Shown: positions 36,521 through 44,520 of the stretch, in pieces
Layout: every line of letters starts with the position of its first letter
How positions within the stretch are numbered: position 1 is the first letter of the stretch
Source: an uncultured Caulobacterales bacterium
GTDB taxonomy: Bacteria; Pseudomonadota; Alphaproteobacteria; Caulobacterales; Caulobacteraceae
NCBI GenBank assembly: GCA_903862425.1
Contig: CAIOYC010000009.1
Span: 1-64,000, forward strand
Length of the DNA: 64,000 nt
Reading direction: 5' to 3'
Notes under the pieces: generated by a model
The model's input: only the letters and a program-made list of their open reading frames with translations
The model's database searches: none
Told to the model about the DNA's origin: nothing
Made by a program: the position numbers and the translations under genes

Positions 36521-38958
36521 CCCCGTGGCTCAAGACGCTCGCCGTCGAGGACTTCCGAAGCATCCGCGGATCGGTTTCCGTCTCCCTAGATGCGCCCGTG
36601 GTGCTTGTTCACGGCCCGAACGGCACCGGGAAGACCACCCTGCTGTCCGCGATCGAACTCGGGCTGACGGGCGCCGTCGGCGCGCTCGAACGGTTCGACC
36701 CGGCCTATGTCGAGCATCTGCCGCACAAGGACGCGGAGAACGGCGAAGGTCGGGTGATGCTGACGGCGGCTTATGCCGACGCCACGCCCGAGGCCAAGTT
36801 CATGGTCAACGGGACGCTTGTTGAAGGGGAGGGGCTGCTCACGTCGGAAGACACCCGGTTTTTCGTGGAGCGCTGCTACCTCGCCCAGGCCACCCTCGGC
36901 CGCCTGCTGGAAATCTACGAACACCAGGATACGCGGAAGACTGACTCGCCGCTGACCCGATTTGTAAAGGAACTCCTGGGTCTGGCGCCGCTCGATGCTT
37001 TGGTCGAAGGGCTTCGTGCGACGGGCAATGTGCAGCGATTCCGCGAGGTGGCGCCGCTGTTCTGGGCGGCGCGCAAAGATCTGCCAACCCTCGAGCAGGA
37101 CGTAGTCAGCGCCCGCGAGCAGGAGGTGCAAACGCGGGCAGTGGTTGTCGCCAACGAAGGGGCCTTCCGCGAGCTTGCCGGTGATCTCGTGCAAGGCGAC
37201 GCCGCGATCGACCCTGAGGCGTTGGACCCACGGCTGCTCGCGTTGGCGGATGAACACAGGTTACGCCTCGAGAAACTCGTGCTGCTGCGTCGGAATCTGG
37301 CAGGGGCGGCCGAGCAAGTCCGTCTGGCGGAAGCGACAGATGCGTCGGGTGAGCGTCGGGCGGCGGAGGGCGCCGCAGCAACGGCGCGCGTTGCGCTCGA
37401 CGCCTGGATCAACGAGGCCGGCACAAAGCTCGAAACGCTGATCTCGGCGATCCAGGCCTCATTCCCTGACGTTCCCCCAAGTGCGACGGACATTGCAACC
37501 GCACACAAGGCGGCGATGGCCGCCGTCAAGGACGAGCGAGAGCGTCTGCAACGGCTGGTGACGGCCGATGAGTCGGACGGCCGGGTCCTTGCCGAAGTTC
37601 AAACCTCGGTGACGCAGGGGCTCGCCCGCATTGCGGCGATTGACACCGAGCTGACGGACTCGAAGGAGGCGGACGAAGAACTCGCCGCCGCGTTGACCGC
37701 GATCACCGCCCATATCGCCGGCGAGGATTGTCCCGTCTGCGGCCGGGACTTCTCGGAAGTCTCTGACAAACCACTCGCGGTTCACATCTCCGCGGAGATC
37801 GCGAGACTGGTCGGCGCGGTGGGCCGCCTTCGCACTTTGGTCGGTGATCGCAGCACCACCTCAGCGGCGGTCACACGCGCGCAACGGCAGGAGAGTGAAA
37901 TCACTGCACGCCGGCTGAGCCAAGTTCGGCGCGATGAGCTCAAGGTGATCCTTGCGCGCCTCGCCGAGTGGTCAAACGACTTGGAAGCTCTGGCCCTCGC
38001 CGCGGAGGCTGGTGGTGCCCTGCACAGGGCCGCTGCCGCGGCGCAACAACGCTTGGCGGAACTCAACAGCCAGGACTCCGCCGTTGGCGGTTTGCGGGCT
38101 CAACTCGCCCAATACGCCGATGATCTGGATCGCCCTCCACCGGGCTCCGACACATCACTCAGCACTGTCGTCGCGGATCTGCTGAAGGATGTCGGGGAGC
38201 AGGAGGTTCGGGAGGCCGACCGGGTGGCGGCCCGGACCCGGGCACGGGAAATTCTGGAAACGATCGCCGCGACACGACGTCAGCTAACGGTCGCTGAGGG
38301 AACGCACGCCGCAGCAGTAGCGCTGAGGGACCGCACAGCGGCTCGCAAAACTGAAGCGGACGCCCGCATCGAGATCGGTAAGGACTTGGCTGCGAAGGCA
38401 CGTGCCCTTCGCACGGAGAAAGTCCGGCAGGTGTTCAACGACGAACTCAACGCGATATGGCGCGAACTCTTCATCCGGCTTGCGCCTGACGAGGCCTTTG
38501 TCCCGGCGTTCGCCCTGCCGCAGGCGGCCGGCGGGGCAGTCGAGGCGATTCTTGAGACCCATTACCGTTCGGGTGGCAAGGGCGGGAACCCACGATCCAT
38601 GCTGAGCGCTGGGAACCTGAACACGGCGGCTTTGACGCTGTTTCTTGCGCTCAACCTGTCTGTGAAACCGGTGCTGCCTTGGCTGATCATCGACGATCCG
38701 GTCCAGAGCATGGACGACGTCCACATTGCCCAGTTCGCGGCGTTGCTGCGCACACTCAAACAGACGAAGCGGCAATTGATCATTGCCGTCCACGATCGTC
38801 AGCTGTTCGAATATCTGGCGCTTGAACTAAGCCCAGCGTTCAACGGCGACAGGCTGATCACGATCGAGCTCGGCCGTGGCGCCGACGGGATGACAACCGC
38901 GCCGTGGGATCTCAAGACCTACGAACCAGACCGAGCCATTGAGGCGAAGGCGGCGTGA
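36517..38958 (+). CDS. lmuB: SMC/Rad50-like ATPase of the Lamassu-type system (LmuB-like)
   Basis: An 813-residue ABC-type ATPase. Walker A GPNGTGKTT spans residues 33-41. Two long coiled-coil arms flank a zinc-hook-type CPVC at Cys405 and Cys408, as in Rad50. The C-terminal lobe has the signature-like SAGNLNTAALTLFLAL and Walker B WLIIDDPVQSMDD near residue 727, followed by the switch His in IIAVHDRQLFEYL. It probably senses foreign DNA ends or structures and releases or activates the SIR2 effector. All ATPase residues look intact, so the operon should be functional. Confidence 0.85.
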   Translation: MTPWLKTLAVEDFRSIRGSVSVSLDAPVVLVHGPNGTGKTTLLSAIELGLTGAVGALERFDPAYVEHLPHKDAENGEGRVMLTAAYADATPEAKFMVNGTLVEGEGLLTSEDTRFFVERCYLAQATLGRLLEIYEHQDTRKTDSPLTRFVKELLGLAPLDALVEGLRATGNVQRFREVAPLFWAARKDLPTLEQDVVSAREQEVQTRAVVVANEGAFRELAGDLVQGDAAIDPEALDPRLLALADEHRLRLEKLVLLRRNLAGAAEQVRLAEATDASGERRAAEGAAATARVALDAWINEAGTKLETLISAIQASFPDVPPSATDIATAHKAAMAAVKDERERLQRLVTADESDGRVLAEVQTSVTQGLARIAAIDTELTDSKEADEELAAALTAITAHIAGEDCPVCGRDFSEVSDKPLAVHISAEIARLVGAVGRLRTLVGDRSTTSAAVTRAQRQESEITARRLSQVRRDELKVILARLAEWSNDLEALALAAEAGGALHRAAAAAQQRLAELNSQDSAVGGLRAQLAQYADDLDRPPPGSDTSLSTVVADLLKDVGEQEVREADRVAARTRAREILETIAATRRQLTVAEGTHAAAVALRDRTAARKTEADARIEIGKDLAAKARALRTEKVRQVFNDELNAIWRELFIRLAPDEAFVPAFALPQAAGGAVEAILETHYRSGGKGGNPRSMLSAGNLNTAALTLFLALNLSVKPVLPWLIIDDPVQSMDDVHIAQFAALLRTLKQTKRQLIIAVHDRQLFEYLALELSPAFNGDRLITIELGRGADGMTTAPWDLKTYEPDRAIEAKAA

Positions 38959-39027
38959 ACAGGTAGCCAGCTCGCGTCAGCGCTACTCAACGACCGAGGT
39001 TTCGATGCATCAATGCCGTCGCCGTGT

Positions 39028-41046
39028 TCAATCGGCGCTAAAGAAACTCCTTCCCGAGATGCCGGCTCGATCAAAGAACGCCTGGTTGCGATCGCGGGCG
39101 TCCTTAAGCAGATCGTCCCAGCCGATAAGTTCAATAGACCCTGAGAAGCCGCTTTCCGGGCGATAAATGCGACCGCGGCCATCTGCGGTGCGCCGCCACG
39201 TGTATGTCCAATCGTCGAGCTTCCCCACGATGTCGGCGACAACGAAGCAGTAGAAGATCGTATTTTGATCCAGCTTTATGGGCCGACCTTGTACATCGCG
39301 CAGCGCGCCCGACTGCAATTGCCGCACGTATCGTTCGACCTGGGACTGCGGGTGTTCGTCGTCCCCGTAGGAGGTGCGGCCAGGCTTCTTGAATTCGACG
39401 AGGAGCACCTTTGACGGTTGGTCGGTTTGGCGCAGCCCGTGGACATAGTCAAAGATCAGGACATCTGGCCGATCTCCGCTCGTGGTGGCGTCTGACAGCG
39501 TGGCAAAATCGACGTCCGAGCTGAAATATTGCGCGAATGCCAGACGCTCATCAATGATCCAGAGATCGTGCGAGCTCGCCGCCTCAACCTTGCGGCCCTG
39601 ACCTTGGACGGTGTTCACCCGCAGCGGACAGATGAAGGAGTGAAGCACGTCCTCGCGCTGGTAGGCGCCGTCACGCGCATCGTCGCGAACCTTCTGGAGC
39701 AGGATCTCGATAAAATCGAGGACCACCTTGCGCCGAACGATGTACTCCGTGAGGCTCCGCTGCTCGGCCTCCTCAATCGCCTTGCCGGCCTCGCTGACGG
39801 TCGCGGCGAATGTGTCGGCGCCCACCTGGTCCTCTTTCAGGCGCGTCAATACAGATCGGATTTTCTCCGCCTGGCGCTCGTCGCGACGGAACCGCTCGCG
39901 GGCTAGGTGCCCATAGATGGCGTCGCCCTTCAATTCGCCGGATGGAACGCGCTTTTGGAGTTCTTCGGTGTCGCCGAAGGCCACCGAAGGATAGGTCGCG
40001 GTGATCGCCTCGATCGTTTTCTTCTGCTCACCCTTCAGCTTGGCCAAAGGTTCCTCAAGGAACAGCTCGATGTGCGATGAGCAAACGTCGTTGATAATCC
40101 GGTCGAGAATCACGTCCTCAAACAGAAACTTCGTTCGTTCTTGATTGACGTTAGTGTCGAGAAACTCGCCCCTGACGATGCCATGGAACACGCTGTCGTC
40201 GTTCGCGCCGAAGTATTTGAGGCCAAGCTTCGCGTCGATGCTTTGCGAATGGACCGTCCGGTCGTGGGCGATGAAGTGGATGAAGTGCGAGCCCTTGAGG
40301 TCGGCGCTCGCTACCTTGTCACACTCCATCATCGTCAGCTTGAGCGTCCCGTATTCTTCGGTTTCCATTTGGATCTCAGGGGCGCGCCGTCGGACAATCT
40401 CGTTGATGGCCTCGGGGTAGGTCCGCGATTCATCGCCCACGTGGACCGAGATCGTCGGGCAGCGCCCCCCGATGAAGGTCGGCAAGAAGTGGGAGGTGAG
40501 ATGCTGGAAAACGAAGTTTCCCCGGCCGGGAAACTTTTCCAGGTAGCCGTTCGATCTCAGGCCATCGAACCTCACGTGAAACGACGGTTCCGTTGCGTCG
40601 ATCACCTCGGCGACGGTCACGTCCTTGATCTGGTCGTCGAGCTCAAGAACGAATTTGAAGCTACGCCGCTTCAGGCCGCCGCCGTCGTCGAAGACGCTGA
40701 TCACCGAGATCCGTTCGAAGCAGTCCAACCACAGCAGGCGGCCGACGCCTTTGCCGCCGATTGCGATCTTGTGGTCGGTGTCCGTGGTGATGAACGCCTC
40801 CCAGTTCTCTTCATCAAGGCCGCGCCCGTTGTCCTCGACACTCGCCCAGACACCTTCCTTCTTTCGGTCCGTCGACACCGTGACGACGACTCGGCCCTTG
40901 GTGGCCACATCGGTCGGAAAGCGGGCCTGTGTGGCGTGGATCGCGTTGCTGACCGCTTCGAACAACGGCTGCAGGGCGTCCGCGACGTTGGCGGGCTTGG
41001 GAAGCCTCGCGATCCGCTTCACGAGATTTGGTCGGAGGGAGGGCAA
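39028..41046 (-). CDS. GHKL-ATPase fused to a PDDEXK-like C-terminal domain
   Basis: A 672-residue protein with an Hsp90/MORC/MutL-like ATPase at the N-terminus: Glu30 and Asn34 in EAVSNAIHA, the Asp loop EDNGRG at 71-76 and GGKGVGRLLWL as lid. A helical middle part (about 330-470) precedes a C-terminal domain with DVLIFDYVHG...VLLVEFKKPGR near residue 550, a D-ExK pattern of restriction-type nucleases, and Tyr/Trp-rich strands after it. A TTG start is used because no ATG precedes the conserved N-terminus. It lies 122 bases downstream of the QueC-like gene and may belong to that operon or stand alone. A nucleotide-gated nuclease role in defence is inference. Confidence 0.78.
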   Translation of the reverse strand: MPSLRPNLVKRIARLPKPANVADALQPLFEAVSNAIHATQARFPTDVATKGRVVVTVSTDRKKEGVWASVEDNGRGLDEENWEAFITTDTDHKIAIGGKGVGRLLWLDCFERISVISVFDDGGGLKRRSFKFVLELDDQIKDVTVAEVIDATEPSFHVRFDGLRSNGYLEKFPGRGNFVFQHLTSHFLPTFIGGRCPTISVHVGDESRTYPEAINEIVRRRAPEIQMETEEYGTLKLTMMECDKVASADLKGSHFIHFIAHDRTVHSQSIDAKLGLKYFGANDDSVFHGIVRGEFLDTNVNQERTKFLFEDVILDRIINDVCSSHIELFLEEPLAKLKGEQKKTIEAITATYPSVAFGDTEELQKRVPSGELKGDAIYGHLARERFRRDERQAEKIRSVLTRLKEDQVGADTFAATVSEAGKAIEEAEQRSLTEYIVRRKVVLDFIEILLQKVRDDARDGAYQREDVLHSFICPLRVNTVQGQGRKVEAASSHDLWIIDERLAFAQYFSSDVDFATLSDATTSGDRPDVLIFDYVHGLRQTDQPSKVLLVEFKKPGRTSYGDDEHPQSQVERYVRQLQSGALRDVQGRPIKLDQNTIFYCFVVADIVGKLDDWTYTWRRTADGRGRIYRPESGFSGSIELIGWDDLLKDARDRNQAFFDRAGISGRSFFSAD

Positions 41047-41168
41047 AGAGGGTTCTCTTGCTGATGGACATTGGTGTCATTCTGGACTGTAGGCGGAAGA
41101 GGGGGCAGGGGCATCCCTCCGCATCGAGGCGCCTCAAGCCGGGGCCAGAACGCCCAGTGGATGCCCCT

Positions 41169-41768
41169 TCAAGGCGCGGCCTGTAGACCGCCCACGGCGC
41201 CAAGCACCAAGGCATGCTTCACGCAGCCCCGACATTGGCCGCAGGGGTATTCGCTGACATGACAGGAGAAGGTCCAGGGCAACCACGCTTCGATATCTGG
41301 CGCGCGCTGTACCAGTTGCTCTGAGGTCATGCGATGCGCTGGGGCCTGAACGCGCACGCCACCTTCCTGCAACGCTAACAAACGGCTTAGGGCGGTCACA
41401 AATGCTTGCCGTCCATCGGCATGGACGTCATCGCCTTTCACGGACCCGATCAGGATCTCGGACAGCCCCTCGTCAAGCAACCGCATCGCAGCAACGGTGA
41501 CCAGCAGCTGGTTGCGATAGGGCCACCATTCCGGCGCCCCGGCGAGACTCGAGGGCTTGCGGCCCGCCAAATGGCCAGAGCCGAGTTCGGCAGTCGATAG
41601 GCGAATGACCTCGTGACGCAACTGAAGCCGTCGCGCGATCTCCGCAGCCGCCCTGACCTCCGCAACCGCCACACGCTGCCCATAGTCGACCGTCACCAGT
41701 ACGTCAGGCCGCAACCACGCCGCCAACGCCGCCGAATCGATACCGCCGGAAAACAGGAGCGCCTTCAT
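41169..41768 (-). CDS. QueC-like ATP-dependent synthetase/ligase
   Basis: A 199-residue PP-loop enzyme related to 7-cyano-7-deazaguanine synthase. SGGIDS at 7-12 is the pyrophosphatase loop, VDYGQR at 27-32 is the QueC-specific segment, and PYRNQLLV then IGSVKGDD line the active site. Zinc ligands are Cys169, Cys176, Cys179 and Cys182. It is shorter than housekeeping QueC (about 220-230 residues), and no queD, queE or folE lies nearby. QueC relatives occur in the Qat system and in type IV CBASS, where they act in defence rather than queuosine synthesis. It overlaps the PfkB-fusion gene by 4 bases and is the fourth gene of the operon. Confidence 0.86.
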   Translation of the reverse strand: MKALLFSGGIDSAALAAWLRPDVLVTVDYGQRVAVAEVRAAAEIARRLQLRHEVIRLSTAELGSGHLAGRKPSSLAGAPEWWPYRNQLLVTVAAMRLLDEGLSEILIGSVKGDDVHADGRQAFVTALSRLLALQEGGVRVQAPAHRMTSEQLVQRAPDIEAWLPWTFSCHVSEYPCGQCRGCVKHALVLGAVGGLQAAP

Positions 41769-42943
41769 CGCATCGCCGCCCAGGCCGCACGGTAGACCGC
41801 GGTTGCGAAGTCATCAACGATCTCGCATCCCGTTCCCAACGGCATTGTGACGTCATGCTGCCGCACGTTCTCGGCCAGCCCGACGACCGGAATGCCCCGA
41901 AGGCGGGCGTGGCCGACCTCGAACAGCGTGCCGGGATCTCCGCCGTCCAAGATCGCCAGCACCGCCGTACAGGCGTCGAGCGCCGCCAGATCGCGAGGCG
42001 CAACCACCTCGGGATCACCAAAGCCGACGTCATGAAGCGGCGAGAACACATCGCAACCGAGGCCTATAAGCGCTGATCGGGCCTCCTCGACGACCCAGCG
42101 TTCGCCGAGGGCGAAGAAGGGAGACGCCAGATAGACGCGCCCCGGTGTCGTGGCTGCCGGCAAAGGCGCGCCATGCTGAAGATCGGCAGGAGACGGCAAT
42201 GGCAGTGCGCGGGAGGCGACATAGTGGGCAACCGCGCGTGAGGCCAAATCCGCCGCCGCCACCGGATCACGGCCTTCGACTGCCCAATAGAGGGCGAACG
42301 CCGCCGAGAACACATCACCGCTGCCAATCTTGAAAATACGAGCACTGCGGTACGCAGGTGCACGGCCGAGCCAGCCGCTTGGCGCATAGACCTCCGCGCC
42401 GTAGGCGCCGCGTTTCACGACGAGGATGTCGTCCTTGGCGCCCGCGAGCAGCAGTTGCGCCGCTTCGGCCAAATCGGCTGCCGGCGATATGGCGCGGAGT
42501 TCCTGTTCATTCAGGATCGTTGCCAGGCGGCCCGCCGTCGAACCGTTGGCGCGGTAACCCACGCCAGAAGACTGCGGATCGAAGATCGCGGTGCTGGCGT
42601 TCACCTGAGCATCACCCTCAAGAAGGCCGAAGCGCAGGATGGTCTCACCTTCGACCTCAAGGGGCGTTTCACGCTCGCCGCTCCAGTACATGTCCGGTCG
42701 GCTCAACGGATGGAAGTAGTGGAAGCTGGGAGTCTGGCGGCTTGAAGTCGTACGCAATCGGACGCCGCTGAGCCCCATGAGCTGTTCCGCCTGGCCACTA
42801 AAGCCTGGCTCGCAGTAGGTGACGAGTTCGACGTCCGGAATCTGGCGCGCCAGCGCCGCGGCCGCTCGGCCGCCCGAGCCATAGAGATGGTTCCACGCCG
42901 GAACGAGACAGCGTTCCTGATACAGACCGCCGGTGATAATCAT
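41765..42943 (-). CDS. PfkB-type sugar kinase fused to nucleoside 2-deoxyribosyltransferase
   Basis: A 392-residue two-domain protein. Residues 1 to about 260 resemble a ribokinase/PfkB fold with the signature IFKIGSGDVFSAAF (catalytic Asp after GSG), though the N-terminal Gly-rich motif is short. Residues from about 268 on are a nucleoside 2-deoxyribosyltransferase domain: VYLASPFFALGERWVVEEA, the Asp-rich DLAALDACTAVLAILDGGDPGTLFEVGHA (nucleophilic Glu in LFEVG). Such a fusion could move or phosphorylate a (deoxy)ribosyl group on a base. It overlaps its neighbours by 1 base (upstream) and 4 bases (downstream), so the products are made together. Confidence 0.85.
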   Translation of the reverse strand: MIITGGLYQERCLVPAWNHLYGSGGRAAAALARQIPDVELVTYCEPGFSGQAEQLMGLSGVRLRTTSSRQTPSFHYFHPLSRPDMYWSGERETPLEVEGETILRFGLLEGDAQVNASTAIFDPQSSGVGYRANGSTAGRLATILNEQELRAISPAADLAEAAQLLLAGAKDDILVVKRGAYGAEVYAPSGWLGRAPAYRSARIFKIGSGDVFSAAFALYWAVEGRDPVAAADLASRAVAHYVASRALPLPSPADLQHGAPLPAATTPGRVYLASPFFALGERWVVEEARSALIGLGCDVFSPLHDVGFGDPEVVAPRDLAALDACTAVLAILDGGDPGTLFEVGHARLRGIPVVGLAENVRQHDVTMPLGTGCEIVDDFATAVYRAAWAAMR

Positions 42944-43335
42944 CAGTGAGGTCGCTGGCTCCGGTAGACCCGGATCATCGGCGGTGTCTGAGTACCGACG
43001 ACCTCGCCCCTGTATCGGTGGCCTTCGGACCAGCAGGCGATAAGGTCGATGAGTTCGTTTGCAGCAGCGAGGGAGCCAGCGATCTGCCCTGTGCCAGGCA
43101 CCCGACAGACGACCCGGCTGAATGGGGTTCCCGGCTGAACCTCCACATCGAGCTGGGCGCCGGGCGTAAGGATCGCAACAACTGCAGGGTCGGGCCCCTG
43201 CAAAGGGGTGATGAAGTTGAGGTTGCAGTGATCCGTGTCCGGTCGACCGGGATCGCCCTCACCACCGCCGCCGCCCCCGCCGGAGCCGCCGCCATTTCCG
43301 CCGCCCGTGGGGCCTGTCCGGGTTCTGCCAGCCAT
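42943..43335 (-). CDS. Gly-rich small protein of the QueC/OGG operon
   Basis: A 130-residue protein of unknown function. The first 27 residues are low-complexity, mostly Gly with Thr/Arg (MAGRTRTGPTGGGNGG...), so a flexible tail. From residue 36 there is a compact beta-rich domain (CNLNFITPLQGPDPAVVAILTPGAQLDV, SRVVCRVPGTGQIAGSL, LIDLIACWSEGHRYRGEVVG). That pattern of strands resembles a small HIRAN-like barrel, but this is weak. GGGAG precedes the start. Its stop overlaps the kinase-fusion start by one base. A flexible N-terminal tail next to a QueC-like enzyme makes it a candidate target for base conjugation (inference). Confidence 0.72.
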   Translation of the reverse strand: MAGRTRTGPTGGGNGGGSGGGGGGGEGDPGRPDTDHCNLNFITPLQGPDPAVVAILTPGAQLDVEVQPGTPFSRVVCRVPGTGQIAGSLAAANELIDLIACWSEGHRYRGEVVGTQTPPMIRVYRSQRPH

Positions 43336-43382
43336 GATTCGCTCCCAGCCTTCAACTAGAGGCTACTGGAAGCGGGGCCGTC

Positions 43383-44129
43383 TCAACAGGGACGTGCGAT
43401 CGCCAGCGGCAGTCGGCGCATCTGCGACCACATAACCGCGTCGAGCACGGCGGCGTCGACCCCGATCCGACGCGCAAAGGTCAGGAACAGTTCCTCCAAT
43501 CGTGCGTAGTCCCGCGGTAGGCGGATATCGCGCCCGAACACCTGCATCAGCTGGCAGGCCCGCACGATGTGGATGTCGAGGATGGCGACGGCGTCGCTGC
43601 CGGTGTGGTTGCGAACGATCCAGGACGCGGTTTTGGGCCCAATGCCGGAAATCCTCATCAGATCATCTCGAAAGAGGTGCGGGTCGCTCGTTCGCACAGG
43701 GCGGTCGCAGAGCAGGGTCAGGGCCCGCACTATTCGAGCCGAACGCTGACGCGGGAATCGATAGCGGATTTGGCGCCGCTCCACCGTTAGCGGCCTGCGA
43801 AGCATCTCAAAAATCTGCTCTTCGCCGGGCGGCGGAGCGCCATCGAAGACGCCCTCGTCCGCCAGGCGTTCGTAGGCGGCGAGCGCTACCTCCGCTGAAA
43901 TGCCATGGCCGCCCAGCAGGCAGAAGCCGACCTCGGCCGCTAGATTCCCATCAAGGCAGACAAAGCCGTGAGCGGCCTCCGGAGCGGTGCGGGCGACGGC
44001 TGCCCAGTAGGCTGGGCTGAGCACGTCTGAGACCGAGCCCCAAGCAACCCCCGGCATCACCTCTTCCTCCGGCGCCGGCAGCGTCCAGCTGGCCATCCGC
44101 CCATCAACCATCGCGAACGCCGTTTGCAT
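43383..44129 (-). CDS. OGG-like HhH-GPD DNA glycosylase/lyase
   Basis: A 248-residue base-excision-type enzyme. The helix-hairpin-helix reads RISGIGPKTASWIV, with Lys166 at the place of the Schiff-base Lys of 8-oxoguanine glycosylase (hOGG1 K249 in GVGTKVADC). Asp185 in AILDIHI matches hOGG1 D268; the spacing between them is 19 in both. So the protein keeps the residues for a bifunctional glycosylase/lyase. The N-terminal half is not recognisable. It is first in the four-gene operon and 26 bases from an operator palindrome. OGG-like proteins accompany QueC-like ones in type IV CBASS. Confidence 0.84.
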   Translation of the reverse strand: MQTAFAMVDGRMASWTLPAPEEEVMPGVAWGSVSDVLSPAYWAAVARTAPEAAHGFVCLDGNLAAEVGFCLLGGHGISAEVALAAYERLADEGVFDGAPPPGEEQIFEMLRRPLTVERRQIRYRFPRQRSARIVRALTLLCDRPVRTSDPHLFRDDLMRISGIGPKTASWIVRNHTGSDAVAILDIHIVRACQLMQVFGRDIRLPRDYARLEELFLTFARRIGVDAAVLDAVMWSQMRRLPLAIARPC

Positions 44130-44154
44130 TGAGACTCCTTGACGAAAGCGTTTG

Positions 44155-44176
44155 ATGCATTTTTATGTAAATGCAT
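44155..44176. promoter_or_regulatory. Perfect operator palindrome ATGCATTT-N6-AAATGCAT
   Basis: Left arm 44155-44162, right arm 44169-44176, spacer TTATGT. It lies between the divergent glycosylase operon (start 44129) and the HTH gene (ATG 44175, inside the right arm). Placement over both promoters is what a self-regulating repressor would need. The HTH protein encoded next door is the obvious binder (inference). Confidence 0.75.
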
Positions 44177-44492
44177 GACGGATGGCAAGCCGAACCGCAC
44201 GGCCTTGGCGGATGATCTAGAGCAGGCTCGGCGTGTTGCAGGGGTGAGCCAGCGCGCCTTGGCTGACGACTTGGGGATTTCGCAAGGGCACTACTCGAAG
44301 CTCGTGGACGGGCTCGTGAATGACAAAAAGCGCTATGTTGAAAGGGGTTTGCGCCTGCTCTCCGCTGAAGAGCAGGCAGGTGAAGACCTCGACGGGCTCG
44401 TGCGGGCTGTCGCGCGCGAAATCCGGATGTCGCCAGCCTTCCGACGCCTAGTCGGTGCGGCCCTCACATATTCTCGTCGCGATGCATCGTGA
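44175..44492 (+). CDS. HTH (XRE-like) regulator divergent from the OGG/QueC operon
   Basis: A 105-residue DNA-binding protein. The HTH is LEQARRVAGVSQRALADDLGISQGHYSKLVDG (about residues 13-45), a Cro/C1-type fold; the C-terminal half is acidic, then basic (AVAREIRMSPAFRRLVG). No good Shine-Dalgarno precedes ATG 44175, which overlaps the operator, so the mRNA may be leaderless; an in-frame TTG at 44139 is the alternative. It is likely the repressor of the divergent four-gene operon and of itself. Confidence 0.78.
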   Translation: MTDGKPNRTALADDLEQARRVAGVSQRALADDLGISQGHYSKLVDGLVNDKKRYVERGLRLLSAEEQAGEDLDGLVRAVAREIRMSPAFRRLVGAALTYSRRDAS

Positions 44493-44509
44493 TGCATTCG
44501 CGATGCATC
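44481..44509. repeat. Three GATGCAT repeats, one helical turn apart
   Basis: GATGCAT occurs at 44481, 44491 and 44502 (10 and 11 bases apart), over the 3' end and stop of the HTH gene. The same GATGCAT forms part of the operator at 44154-44160. The helical-turn spacing suggests a second, cooperative binding array for the same protein. The last copy lies 12 bases before the end of the nuclease gene on the other strand. Confidence 0.5.
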
Positions 44510-44520
44510 CTTTGCTGATG

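Noticed and set aside
34239-38958. Reading the SIR2/SMC operon as a DSR or SIR2-HerA system
   Set aside because: The ATPase has Rad50-like coiled coils and a CPVC hook rather than a HerA hexamer motif, and there is a small middle gene, which fits Lamassu better.
40141-41064. Plus-strand frame opposite the GHKL gene
   Set aside because: Shadow of a gene with clear ATPase motifs.
41169-41768. Housekeeping queuosine gene queC
   Set aside because: Shorter than usual, in a defence operon, and without queD, queE, queF or folE beside it.
41169-44129. Type IV CBASS or Qat system
   Set aside because: QueC-like and OGG-like members are present, but no CD-NTase, TGT-like, QatA-type ATPase or TatD-like gene is near.
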